Both the position numbers and the translations under genes were made by a program. From Amphiura filiformis (lineage: Eukaryota; Echinodermata; Ophiuroidea; Amphilepidida; Amphiuridae): a stretch of DNA of 64,000 bases. Numbering within the stretch: position 1 is the first letter of the stretch; each line of letters begins with the position of its first letter. Below, piece by piece: positions 33,301 to 42,767 of the stretch. The notes below the pieces were generated by a model that saw only the letters and a program-made list of their open reading frames with translations, made no database searches and was not told where the DNA came from. The stretch lies in assembly GCF_039555335.1 (NCBI RefSeq), contig NC_092629.1, positions 3,047,935 through 3,111,934 of the forward strand. The letters are read 5' to 3'.

Positions 33301-33679
33301 GAACAGCTAGCAATGCATACTAATTCAATGTGTCCCTGACTGTTCAATAGAAGCAAAGGTAATCAAAATATACAAATTTATCCAACTTTGTAAAAAAAAA
33401 ATTGGCATTTTTTTTAGTAGCAGTATTGTCGGGATACGTGCCGATGTCGACATTAATAAGGCATGTCGACGACGGCACTAATGGTAGTTAATCCTGTTAC
33501 ATCATCACTTTGGCGAATACTTACAATTTTGGTTTCTTTTTGTAGGTGTATCTTGGAAACTGGTATGCTATTGTACCCTGCACTGGTGACACAAGCATCT
33601 CTAGTAACACAGCAGTTATTAGCAATGTAATCATAATGATCTTGCCATAGTTAACCATCAGTGACTTGCACACTGCCAT
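27217..33679 (-). CDS. Predicted small secreted six-cysteine protein with alternative last exons
   Basis: Spliced model on the minus strand: exon 1 33679-33525 (start, signal peptide), exon 2 31571-31439, then one of two last exons, 28737-28636 or 27315-27217. Phases join exactly (2 then 0). The product is 129 or 128 residues: a hydrophobic signal of about residues 13-33, likely cleaved after SPVQG, then a short basic stretch, five cysteines in exon 2 and one in the last exon. The block EIYSYDE joined to LEEGEIDVR and SFKGCW resembles a conserved family of short secreted animal proteins whose name I cannot recall with certainty. It could be a hormone-like factor or a redox/structural protein. 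The two intact terminal exons suggest C-terminal isoforms. There is no transcript evidence in the window. Confidence 0.72.
27496..27590 (-). pseudogene. Decayed copy of the secreted-protein last exon
   Basis: An open stretch reads DVCVTSFRGCWTGDRQMYHE then FNLIL and TAG, so the SF.GCW core survives. The acceptor and LEEGEI region have diverged (AAGAATTACATG). Possibly dead, possibly a diverged exon. Confidence 0.6.
27784..27830 (-). pseudogene. Decayed copy of the secreted-protein last exon (middle only)
   Basis: TTTGCAACATCGTTCAACAG then TTGGAGGCAGAGATAACAAG aligns to the ATSFKGCWRQRY part of alternative B. The LEEGEIDVR start is absent and the cysteine codon is deleted. Confidence 0.65.
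28133..28372 (-). pseudogene. Decayed copy of the secreted-protein last exon (split)
   Basis: The 5' part at 28372-28328 has GCGAGATTGATGGAGATA with a one-base loss. The 3' part at 28185-28133 has TACCATGACTTGAGAACAAA. About 140 bases intervene. There is no usable frame. Confidence 0.65.
28470..28637. repeat. GGCTATTCC-family repeat next to alternative A
   Basis: GGGCTATTTCAGTTCACACA at the left, CCTCTATGGTAAGCTTTAGC inside, and TGGATTTTAAATGGAATAGC at the right, ending at the stop codon of the alternative A exon. Confidence 0.7.
28636..28737 (-). CDS. Secreted protein last exon, alternative A
   Basis: Acceptor CATCTTTTCAG then LEEGEIDVRSSSFKGCWRQR, YHDIRIRTNRSDL and TAG (28638-28636). Thirty-three residues, phase 0 with exon 2. 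A GGCTATTCC-family repeat abuts the stop codon. It is the nearest of five copies to exon 2. Confidence 0.75.
   Translation of the reverse strand: MEEGEIDVRSSSFKGCWRQRYHDIRIRTNRSDL
28985..29047 (+). repeat. tRNA-like sequence (B box only)
   Basis: GTCTCGGGTTTGAATCC resembles a T-arm and B box (GGTTTGAATCC) at the expected distance from a poor D-arm. Likely a SINE head remnant. Confidence 0.4.
29276..29703. mobile_element. hAT-like element with polypurine core
   Basis: CAGTGGCATAACCAGG and CCTGGTTACTCCCCTG are inverted ends. TGTACCAT (29268-29275) and TGTACAAT (29704-29711) are a 7/8 duplication. The core 29333-29522 is almost pure A/G on the plus strand, giving spurious basic open frames. 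Confidence 0.85.
29712..31010. other. Intron of the minus-strand gene; repeats only
   Basis: AT-rich DNA with a C tract at 30429-30442, a GGCTATTCC-family fragment (30580-30680) and no coding sequence I can support. Confidence 0.5.
31439..31571 (-). CDS. Secreted protein exon 2: five-cysteine block
   Basis: Reads FFKQEWRKCELTRECEQMFG then VERTRCIRICLAPICHDEIY and SYDE. The donor GTAAGT follows 31439 (plus ACTTAC 31433-31438), phase 0. The acceptor is taken as the AG at 31573-31572, because only that gives one base to complete the Leu codon from exon 1. An alternative AG a few bases upstream would break phase. The acceptor context is weak (GGAGAG). Confidence 0.75.
32009..32176. mobile_element. 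TTAA-type MITE with perfect ends
   Basis: AGGGGGTACTACACCCCTG and its exact reverse complement bound 168 bp, with TTAA at 32005-32008 and 32177-32180. A classic small piggyBac/Kolobok-like MITE. Confidence 0.88.
32395..32770. repeat. GGCTATTCC-family repeat split by hAT-like MITE
   Basis: The left end GGCTATTCCAGTTACAACCC, the right end GGATTTCAACTGGAATAGCC, and the usual internal GGAAGACATGATCTTAATCT. The inserted element is 32458-32631. A further fragment of the family lies at about 32295-32345. Confidence 0.8.
32458..32631. mobile_element. hAT-like MITE, 174 bp, TSD CACACATA
   Basis: CAGGGGTGTGA and TTTCACACCCCTG are inverted ends. The perfect 8-bp duplication is at 32450-32457 and 32632-32639. 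Internal AAAAAGCTGAAA repeats. Confidence 0.9.
32788..33518. mobile_element. Palindromic element in intron 1 of the minus-strand gene
   Basis: CAAAGTGATGTAATAATCAG then GATTAACTACCATACATGTA at the left is mirrored by TAGTTAATCCTGTTACATCA and CACTTTGGCGAAT at the right. Inner arms around AGCAATAGATG and CATCTATTGCT also match. It is split by the hAT-like foldback 33072-33480. Its right end lies only a few bases inside the exon 1 donor. Confidence 0.7.
33072..33480. mobile_element. hAT-like foldback element, TSD ATGGTAGT
   Basis: TAGTGCTGTCGTCGG and GTCGACGACGGCACTA are the ends. Perfect ATGGTAGT duplications lie at 33064-33071 and 33481-33488. The inside folds back over about 90 bases per arm (TTGCTTCTATTGAACAG versus CTGTTCAATAGAAGCAA). 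Confidence 0.9.
33525..33679 (-). CDS. Secreted protein exon 1: start and signal peptide
   Basis: Begins MAVCKSLMVNYGKIIMITLL, then ITAVLLEMLVSPVQG, a classic signal peptide, followed by TIAYQFPRYTYKKKPK. The donor GTAAGT follows 33525 (plus-strand ACTTAC at 33519-33524), ending after two bases of a Leu codon. The 5' UTR part has a partial duplicate at about 34250-34375. Confidence 0.72.
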
Positions 33680-34249
33680 CTTGTAAACATGCAACCTCCT
33701 TTAGCTGAGATGAGAGAAGAACATTGCTGTTAAATCATTACATCTGCAAATTAATAAAAGAAAGATGGGTTAAATCAGCATTCAATTTGAGGATGTTTAT
33801 AGTAGAATGTCAAGTGTTGTATTTAACTTAAGTAGTGCCCATTTGCACATACACAGATTGCAACACCCTCACGGTTGTTTGATGTGATCATTTATTCATT
33901 TTCAATTCTAGACCTTAACAATACCAACAGCTATCACACTTATTCTACATATATATTTTAGCTATTTCTAACTTAGATTTTCTTTCACTATCAATTTTTT
34001 CTGCCTTTTTATGGTAATTTTTATTCTATAAAATGCATATTAGCATGAAAATTAAGGGTGCTTTTTAAGGACATTTTGTGATCCACAGCATCATTCCCCC
34101 ACTTTTCTCAAAAAACGTTGAGAGTTTTATACCACTGGAAACCTCTGGCTACATAACAAGTGTCTAACTCTTGTAAAGATGCAAACAAGATTAAGATAAA
34201 TAGCACCATCAGTGTTCAACTTTGCTTTAAAATGAATACAGTTCTAAAA

Positions 34250-34375
34250 TGGAGGTAGCCTCCATGGTTCTACATGCCATCAAACAACCGTGCCCTTCAG
34301 CTGAGATGAATGAAAAACATTGTTGCTAAATCATCGTGGCTGCAAAAGAATTATCAAAGAAAGCAGAGCCCTTCC
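34250..34375 (-). pseudogene. Partial duplicate of secreted-protein exon 1 (5' UTR and start)
   Basis: CAGCTGAGATGA, AACATTGTTGCTAAATCAT and CTGCAAA...AAAGAAAG match 33680-33775. The initiator region GATGGCATGTAG aligns with the real GATGGCAGTGTG, then the coding part diverges and stops early. Confidence 0.55.
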
Positions 34376-34485
34376 CAAAGAATTGCACTTATCAATGGAT
34401 TGCAACCTCATTGAATCAAGAATAACGACAGAAATGAATGTCAGACCATGGTGTTAGCTAGAACCTGCCTCGGGTCCATGGATAA

Positions 34486-34981
34486 GGCTAATGAAATGAA
34501 ATGATTAGTTTCCAATCACATATTTTTCAGTGAAATATGAGGTCATGATTTCATTATTTATTATTTTGGAAAATTTCATTAAATAATGTCGAAATTTTCA
34601 TTTATGGCTATTACCTATATTGTTGATAAAAGACCATCTCAAAACAGGTCTTAATGCTTAGATCATCATTACAGACATTTTGCAACAGATTGAGAAAAGA
34701 TTTGAATTTGTTTTTATTAAAATGAAAAAAATAAATTTTTGTAATCACTAGAAACATGATGATGTAATCCTTAAATTTCCATTATTTACTACATCCTTTA
34801 CCCTTTAACTAATTTATAAGAAAAACTGCTAATTATGATCAGGCTATGTCACACATTTTGAGAGTTTCAATCTCAATTTTCAGATAATTGACTTTTTAAA
34901 GAAAATAATGAAAGTTTTGGTCAAATTGACAAGGTGATGTGGGTGGGTGACGGGAAATTAAGAATCAACTTTCATTAGCCT
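34486..34981 (+). repeat. GGCTAATGAAA-ended element, copy 1
   Basis: GGCTAATGAAA starts it and TTTCATTAGCC ends it. Much of it recurs in opposite orientation at 38508-38811, except for about 240 bases after CAGATTGAGAAAAG that the other copy lacks. Confidence 0.7.
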
Positions 34982-36178
34982 AACGACTGGTAATGTAGAC
35001 CTACTAGACTATATAACATTAGAAACCGGGGGTGGGGGTACTCAGTACAAATGACCATACGGGACGTGCACGCAAACATGGGTAGCATTTTCAGCCTTCT
35101 GGTATATCAATGATATGATCTATCTTGATTTCTCGAAAGCTTTTGACAGTGTTTGTCATAGCTTGTTGCTTCACAAATTGCAATCTTTTGGCTTTCATTC
35201 TGACCTCCTCAATTGGTTTGGCGCTTATTTAACAGGGAGGAGGCAGAGGGTTGTTATTGATGGGGTAAATTCCGACTGGCGTCCAGTTGTTTCAGGTTAC
35301 CCCAAGGTTCAATATTGGGGCCTATGCTTTTTCTTTTGTACATAAATGACATGCCCAGTGTTGCCCAGAATTCTTCTTTAGCTTTGTTTGCAGATGACTC
35401 TAAATGTTATAAAAACATCTCTGATGTCTCTGATTGTCACATGCTCCAAAGTGATATTGATGCATTATTTAATTGGAGCAAAACTTGGGATCTCCATTTT
35501 CATCCCTCTAAATGCCAGATCATATCAATCACCAGACGTAGGAATGCAATTCGTCATGATTATAAAATGAATGGTGCCATTCTAGACCGTGTTAGTTCCA
35601 TTAAAGATCTTGGTCTTGATATTTCCTCGTCTTTCACTTGGGATGATCACATTAACAGGGTTGTTAAAAAGTGTCACAAAAAACTTGGTATGATTAAAAG
35701 CACCATTGGCTTCAATGCCCCTCGTAATGTATCCAGGACTTTGTACTCAGCCTTGGTTCGTAGTGATTTGGAATATTGCAGTCCCTCTGGAGTGGTACCT
35801 CAAAGCGCAACATCCAGAAAGTTGAGGGGTCCAGAGAAGGGCAACTAAATTCATTTTAGATTATCCCGAGGCTGAGTACAAAGAAAGGTTAACAGAGCTA
35901 ACTCTTCTCCCATTAAGTTTTAGAAGAGAATATGTTGATCTCAATATATTTTTCAAGTGCAATCTGGGATTATATGACATCAATCTAGATGATTATGTAG
36001 TTTTTAATGGTATTAACAAAGACCGTCCCACCACCAGATTTTCCTCTGATCCTTTGTTGCTGGTAAATCAGCTTTCTAAAACTGAGTGCCACAAGATGGG
36101 CTTTTTTCAGCGTATGGTGCCCATTTGGAACCAGCTCCCTAGTATTATCAGATCTACAAATTCTGTTGCTTCATTTAA

Positions 36179-37011
36179 AGGGGGGTAACCCTATTGGTTT
36201 TGGATATGGATTGTCTTTAAAATTACATAATAATATCAAATATCTCCCCTTTATGCTGCTTTGTGAAAAACGAGAGCATTTTCAGCGTAAATGTGAATAA
36301 ATAGCCAAATTTGCAATCCAATACCTTGTATCGTGAATTGCATTCTGGGTAGGCATGCAACAACAACAATTCCCGTTCAGTATGACGAATGCTGACATGC
36401 TGCAATGCCCGGCCCGTATTGAACGGAAAATATTTGTTTTTTTTTGTTTTTTTTTTTTTCGTACCGTTTCAGAAAAAAAGGAAACAAAATATATTTCCCC
36501 TTGCAATATGTACATTTCAAATGAATATAAAAAGTTTGGGTTAAAATGGAGAGGAAAAAAACCTTCCGATACCGGGTTTTGAAGCGGTACCTCTCGGGTA
36601 AAAGAACGGGCGCGCTAGCCAATTGAGCTATTTCACCAACTGAAATAATCAAGGAATTGTTTTAATTATATACGGCGGACCGTCTCCTCAGCACTTAGCG
36701 TAGTCTCCTACACAGCCAGTTTGCGTCGGTCTGACACTCGTCGATCCTCGTGATAGCCACATACAGTCTGGCCGCGAGACTACACTTAGCGTAGTTCGCT
36801 TTTTTCTCTTCCCATGATCCGAAGAAATTTTATTGTTTACAAACTGGTAACCTGTAAAACCGCTGTGATTCATGATTTCTCGAAATACATCGACTTGGAG
36901 CGTCAAATTTCAGGATAGTAATGAGAAAAATAGTATCTATTATGTGATACCAAAACCTCATCAACAATGAAAAAAATCGGGGGATGATGCTGTCGATCGG
37001 GTTACGGACCT
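36179..37011. mobile_element. TTAA-type element nested in the LINE
   Basis: AGGGGGGTAACCC at the left and GGGTTACGGACCT at the right, flanked by TTAA at 36175-36178 and 37012-37015. Removing it restores the LINE frame through ASF and KHQ. It contains a tRNA-like stretch and a CTTAGCGTAGT inverted pair (about 36696 and 36784). Confidence 0.85.
36563..36638 (-). repeat. tRNA-Lys-like pseudo-tRNA, antisense
   Basis: The minus strand reads ATAGCTCAATTGGCTAGCGC (A box), a CTTTTAC loop (anticodon TTT) and GCTTCAAAACCCGG as a damaged B box. It sits inside the TTAA-type element, so probably a captured or SINE-derived head. Confidence 0.55.
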
Positions 37012-37669
37012 TTAAGCACCAAGTTTTGGAGTTTTACCAGTCCAAATTTGCTCGCACCTTTGATGCAACTTCTGTTTGCACTTGGACCTCTTTTTGTAAT
37101 TGTCCAAATTGCAGGCAAATGTAACTTAATCTGCATTTCCCCCTCTAATTTATTTTTCCCTTCCCTTCTTTTTTGGTTTTGGTGGGGCGGTCTTAGAGGT
37201 GCCTGGCACCTGTTCGCTCCAGCCATTCACTGGACTTTTTAAAACAAATGTTCCTTTCATAATATTGTGTAATTTTTGATGTAACTTATGTGCAATATTA
37301 TATATTTCTTGTAATTCTGTGCCAGTGATAAAGTGTAATAAATAAATAAATAAATAAATAAATAACAATGACCCCTTTTTCAAAGCCTAATTTGGTATAT
37401 GAATGGGTCCTTTTTTCAAAATTGTCTCAATTTTTTCGGAAAACAGCCCAATTTTTCCTTAATCTAGCAAAAATTTTAAAAATTTTCCCCAAATTTTGGG
37501 ATATTTTGTAAAAACTAAGACAATTTTGGGTAAATTCTGCGAAAATTTTGACTTTTGGTATATCAATGGGTCCAAATTTCTTGAAAAATTGGTATATTTA
37601 TGGGTCTACTTCCAAAATCTCAGCGGCACGTCCCTACCAAAACCAAACTTGAGTACCCCCCCGGGTAGA

Positions 37670-38500
37670 AATCAACCCAATACATGGACCCTCCGAATCT
37701 GTATCCAATTTGCCTTCCACTTCCCAATACTTTGTGGGAATTCACTTTTACTGATCCTGGGTCACACGATCTTTCTATATAATACCATGTCTGTGTTCTC
37801 ACTGCATTAACGTTTGTGTAAGCGACTACAACAACAACATTGCATCCGAACAATCAACATAGCTGGGCAGCATGGTGATATTTGAAGAGGCTTCCCTACA
37901 TGTAGATATAATGTACAAACATTTGCAAACTGCACGCGACAATATACACTATTTGGACAATGACTAGTCCGAGTCGAGTGGTTGCCTAGTATTATATTGC
38001 GCGTACCATGGGTCTATCAGACGCGTGCCAGTTGAGCTCAATACCTCTCAGTTGACAAGTGTCCCATCCCAATCTCCTTGGGACATCCCACAGCATAGCT
38101 TTGTTCTACCATATTTGAATTTACACTGGGGCGGGGCTTTCATAATTGACTTCGGAATCACCGGACTTCATTGAATGATTTTTCGGAAGGAAGATCCCAA
38201 ACAAATTCGTACACAGCGGTACGTGTCGCTTTTGAAAAACACCAAATCATGCATATAGCATGCATATACGACGGCGATTTAGTACACTGAACTGATCATG
38301 CATTTTTCTGCAAAAGCGATTGAGTATAAATGGTCTTGTAGAAATGACCAACAATCATGACAATTGCGGATTGTGTGTTCTCAAGTAGGTTTTATTAGCG
38401 ACCTGATATGTATATGATTTGTATTGGTTCAATCAAGCATTGAAATGCTTACAACTTTTGTACTGGATCGTTCAAGCATGCTCAACAATTTTTTCAATGT
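37670..38500. other. Intergenic, includes a GC-rich stretch
   Basis: No gene seen. GGGGCGGGGC at about 38128-38137 is a GC-box-like motif. It lies 4.5 kb upstream of the minus-strand gene, and there is nothing else to support a promoter. Confidence 0.3.
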
Positions 38501-38507
38501 AAGTTCC

Positions 38508-38811
38508 TCTGGCCTATGTAATGAAATTATTAGTTTCCCGTCACCAGCCCGCATCACCTTTTCAATTTGACCAAACCTTTTCATTATTATTTCTTTACTC
38601 AATCTGTTGCAAAATGTCTGTGCATGAATACCTGTTTTGAGATGGTCTTTCATCAACAATAGGTAATAGCCATGTAAATGAAAGTTTTGACAATAATGAA
38701 ATTTTCCAAAATAATGAATAATGAAATCGTGACCTCATATTTCACTGAAAAAAAATGTGACAGGAAACTAATCATTTCATTTCATTAGCCTAATGGCCAG
38801 AGTTCTAATCT
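38508..38811 (-). repeat. GGCTAATGAAA-ended element, copy 2 (with 76-codon frame)
   Basis: Reverse-complement relative of 34486-34981 without its central ~240 bases. A minus-strand frame (38659-38429) runs through it and beyond: KDHLKTGIHAQTFCNRLSKE then IIMKRFGQIEKVMRAGDGK. The peptide looks protein-like but I do not recognise it. It could be a transposon-encoded fragment or a processed gene piece. Confidence 0.5.
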
Positions 38812-40985
38812 AGGGCTATAGCTAAAATAATAGTTTCTCGATCATGAGAGCTCAATAGGCACGCAATGACAATTGCGTCTAGTTGTAGTAACTACAAATT
38901 TCGAACGTTTGAGGACTTGTTGTAGGTTGTAGGTACTCCCGTGGGTGCCTCCAGGGTTTTATTTTGGCAAGTTTGCATTAGTATATTTAGTAAAATACTC
39001 ACTTTAGAAACCTGTGTCACTGATGTATGTCATCTGTGATTGCTCAACTTATTCTACGCATCAGCTTTTGTCCAAAGAAATATTTAAAAAGATGAAAAAG
39101 ATCGTCATTTTAATATTAAGCCTGAAGATAGGATTTGTAACTTGTAAGTTATGTGATACCGTAGTAATAAAGATGTTGAAGATGAGTTTCACTTTGTTAT
39201 GAAGTGTTCTTTTTTATACAATGACTTCAGTGTTGAAATATGCCTCAAAAAGTTACAGGCCAGCGGGCTTGACCTTAAAAGTTACCGGCCAGCCGGGCAG
39301 GGAACTAGATGCCAGTCAGAAAAGTTACTGGCCAGGCCAAAAAGTTACAGGCCAATGGCCGGCTGACCGGCCCTATTTCGAACGCTGAATGACTTGCGGA
39401 TACGATTGCTTGATAATTTTAGAAGCATATGACTTTGACAGTCTATCTGATAGAGATATCTTTAAATACTTATTATGAGTGTACAGGACTATGATACCAT
39501 CCATCAAGTTATTCAGTTTGTAAACTCATCTTTTGATAAACATATTACATGTATGCATGATATTTAATCATTTTGTTGTAGTTTAAAACTACATGTACCG
39601 GTATATTGTTTATTTTTACCTATTTGTATCTGTTACAATGTATTTGATCATATCTTATTCTAAGATGAATATCAAATAAATAAATCTTGAATCTTGATTT
39701 TTGAGTGATTTTTATGAGCAGCGAAAAGTCCACTCCACGACTATGTACACGTGAATATGGTGATGAATGCACGCTAAATCGCGGCGACACATACACGTAG
39801 CTCCTTGGAACTCACGGTCAGAGCCGTGCGTTCCAATTATTGGAACTACAATTGCGTCGGAGTACAACACCTACCACACACGCTCTGCATTTCCTGTGCG
39901 TGCGTGCACAATCAATCGATCGCGCTAGTATTGTGTCTCAATCTCAATGTGGTTTCGTCGGTAACGGTGAGCTGCTGCAACACATCTAAACCAACGTTAA
40001 GATTTAGTGTCATTCCACTAAACTTGCAACGCAGTACATTCATACTCATGATCGAGAAACTATTATATTTTAGCTATAGTCTATACTAGCTCGTTCACGT
40101 AGCGGTTTTGTTGTCCCACTGGCCTACTTCACCGCTACGTATAATAGTATAGGAAAATTCCAGGGCAGCTCCCCGGGTTTTCATGTGCGCAACCGATTTA
40201 TTCGAAACCTCATGCTCACCTCCTAGTCCTGCCAGCAAGACTTCAGTCTTTATCATAAACATAATGACATCTACTGACCTGATCTAGGTACGACGAGTTA
40301 CAGTTACTGGAACTAGCTCACCTCCTGACTTGCTCCAGTAGTTGTTTCATATATTTTTTTTTTTTTTTCCATGGCCTTTAAAGAAAGTATTTCCTCTTAT
40401 GAGTAGAAATTTAAGTTACATTAGCTCCATTATATCTTGCACTGTCACGCACGATCAATTTTGTCAAGTCACTTCCTGGTTTTGAGTTTAGGGTTGGGGG
40501 ATATCGCAAAAAAGAAAAAAAGATCATACCGTTTTTGTTTTTTGGTTTTTTTCTTTTCTTTTTTTTTTTAGCTGATATAATTTGAAATAGTAATGTAAAT
40601 TAATTATTTATTGGGATAGCTATTCACATATTTTATATATTCATGTATATTTACTGTTTTCTTTTTATTATTATTTCCTTTTCTTAATTATTTATTTTTT
40701 TCATTTTTATAAATCTATAAGTACCGTATTACTGAGGAAGGTTTTTTTTATTAGGATATTTATTATTATTAACTGTTACTTTTTTCTGTTTATTTATGTC
40801 TTTATTTATTTTTGATTAAATGAATTGGACTATAAAATAAGAAGTAAAAAAAAAAAAAGTTTCTCATCTGGGTTTTCGATTAACTGGGTTTTCAATTAAA
40901 AAAAGCTGAAGAGTGGCTTACTATTTATTATTTATTATCGCAAAATTAGTATAAATGCCCATATTTAGGGTCGTTTTAGCGTAAA
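38812..40985. other. Intergenic, low complexity
   Basis: Repeats around AAAAGTTACAGGCCA (39248-39372) and T-rich tracts (40350-40370, 40530-40570). A string of ATT-rich DNA follows to 40860. No coding sequence supported. Confidence 0.45.
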
Positions 40986-40988
40986 CAA

Positions 40989-41420
40989 TCAGGCCTGTGC
41001 CTGGAAGGATTCCTCTTTTGGGGCTGTGCAAAAATTAAGTGCCAAAAAAAATGATGCCCCACCTCCCTTTCGGCACGCCAAAAAATTCTTGCCAAGTTGC
41101 CACCCCAAAATTTTACCCTCCCCACAGGGCTCATAATTATTGCCCAGTCCCTTATTTTGTTGTTTTGAGAGTTAGATCCCCTCATCAGGCCCGTCACGCA
41201 GGATTTCATTGGGGGTGCGATTTTGAAAAAAAAGTGGCCTTTTTTTCCAAGGCCGAGGGGCGATTTTACAGAAAGTGAACTTTATTCCCAAAATTTGGTC
41301 TTTTTGTCCAAAAAAAAGTGTACAAACGCTCACAAATTCTGAAATTTTGGGACTTTTGTATACTTTCCCAATTTTTTTTTTGGCGGGGGGAGGGGGTCGC
41401 AGTGTCGCACCCCTTTGCAT
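40989..41420. repeat. CAGGCC-starting repeats, probably hAT-like
   Basis: CAGGCCTGTGCCTGGAAGGA at 40991 and CAGGCCCGTCACGCAGGATT at about 41188 look like left ends of related non-autonomous elements. I cannot place right ends or duplications. Confidence 0.35.
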
Positions 41421-41895
41421 ACGGACATAAACGTAGATTGCCTGGCGATCGGAGTGTTATCGTCAGAGCACCTCGGACTAACAGTAACATGACTAAGTCT
41501 ATACTATACCATGCATGCACGTGCATGATTTATTACTAGACAGAAGCTTATGCTTTAAGCTTTAGTTTTTACATGATCTGTAGACTGTGGCGAGCTAGAC
41601 TTACATCAAATTACCAAACTACCAACAGCTGGCTAAACAGTCACCAAATTCCAGGGCACTACTTACACGAGTCAATTCAGATTCAGTCTTCATCAGATCA
41701 AATCCCAATTTTTACGTCATGGGCGCTGCCATCGTTTCGTTTCGTTTGATGGAATTTCCTCGTGAGTAGGAGCACCTCATATCACGGTGCAATGTGCTAG
41801 CCTAAATCATTCTGGCCTCTAAATGGCGGCGACTTTTTTTACCCACAATCTTTCATGTGCGTAAGTATTCGATGTCTGTAGGATCTAAATAACTG

Positions 41896-42716
41896 TAGGG
41901 TACCTGCAGGTAATATGGGACCATTAAGGACGTTTAGCTTATGTGCATAAAAACTAAAGAAGATATGCCCACAAGAGATTGTTATGATGAACAACCTGTC
42001 CTTTAAGATTAATAAAACAGGCAATGTTACCTTGTTTTTATGTTTGTTTGGACGCTATGACGTCAAAATGACGTCATCGTCAAGTGTCCCATATTACCTG
42101 CATGTGCAGGTAATATGGGACACTATGTTATCTCTATGGTGAAAATCAAAAGTTCAGAAAATCACTCTTTTGTTCTAAAAACATTTTTGTTACATGATTT
42201 TGAATGTTAAATGCAAATTTCTACAAGAAAATTCAATTTTCTAAATAGTTTTGCTTTTCGCATTGACAATGCACACTATTTCCTATGTGTCCCATATTAC
42301 CTGCACCCATTCAGTTGAAAATCAGAGAAAATAATCATTTATAAAAGGAAAGTGCCACTTGTCAGTGGAATTTTACCTGCTGATAAGCTTAACCCATCAC
42401 CTAAAGATCATAAAAAATGACAAATGCCCCCTCAGTACCAGAGTTTTTGGATACACAATCATAAAATGTGACGTCATTGATTTTACATCAGGCCAAAAAA
42501 ACGACATAATTTTTTTTTCAATTTCACTCTTTTTGGCATTGATTTCCAAGAGTTTGATACACAGACTCCAAAACTGCATTTCTAGAAGCACAATTGATGT
42601 CTCTAAACACTTAACAAATCAACTTAAAGTGTTTACCTTCTCTAAGCTACTTTTTGTTAAAATGAAAACAGGTGTCCCATATTACCTGCTGTCCCATATT
42701 ACCTGCACCTACCCTA
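41896..42716. mobile_element. Element with six GTCCCATATTACCTGCA motifs and three CREs
   Basis: The outer ends TAGGGTACCTGCAGG and CCTGCACCTACCCTA are inverted. The motif GTCCCATATTACCTGCA or its complement occurs at about 41906, 42085, 42105, 42288, 42672 and 42690. TGACGTCA palindromes lie at 42058, 42069 and 42469. No transposase seen and no clear target duplication. Confidence 0.7.
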
Positions 42717-42767
42717 GGCCCTTTTTAGCCCTGGGGGGGGGGGGGCAGACATCAAAAAATTTTGGTG

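Larger units (their letters stand above)
35112..37366 (+). mobile_element. 5'-truncated LINE retrotransposon (FADD reverse transcriptase)
   Basis: The reverse transcriptase portion begins YLDFSKAFDSVCHSLLLHKL. FADD is at 35387-35398. Frameshifts lie near 35310 and 35830. The C-terminal part continues across the nested TTAA element to a stop just after CNCPNCRQM (about 37130). The 3' end is a run of AAAT repeats (about 37338-37364), typical of a LINE tail, with a short CAATGA target duplication. The element is dead, a CR1/jockey-like type by motif. Confidence 0.85.
35036..37665. mobile_element. Element with GGGGGTACTCA ends, split by LINE
   Basis: The left part 35036-35111 (GGGGGTACTCAG, AACATGGGTAGCATTTTCAG) and the right part 37367-37665 (TCAGCGGCACGTCCCTACC, TTGAGTACCCCCCCGGG) correspond to an unsplit relative at 49790-50190. 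CAATGA is repeated at both LINE junctions. Confidence 0.75.

Noticed and set aside
38128..38137. GC box as promoter of the minus-strand gene
   Set aside because: A single GGGGCGGGGC 4.5 kb upstream, with repeats in between and no transcript or island of CpGs to support it.
42058..42076. CRE pair as an enhancer of a nearby host gene
   Set aside because: The sites are inside a repetitive element and no gene lies within several kilobases; kept only as an observation on the element.
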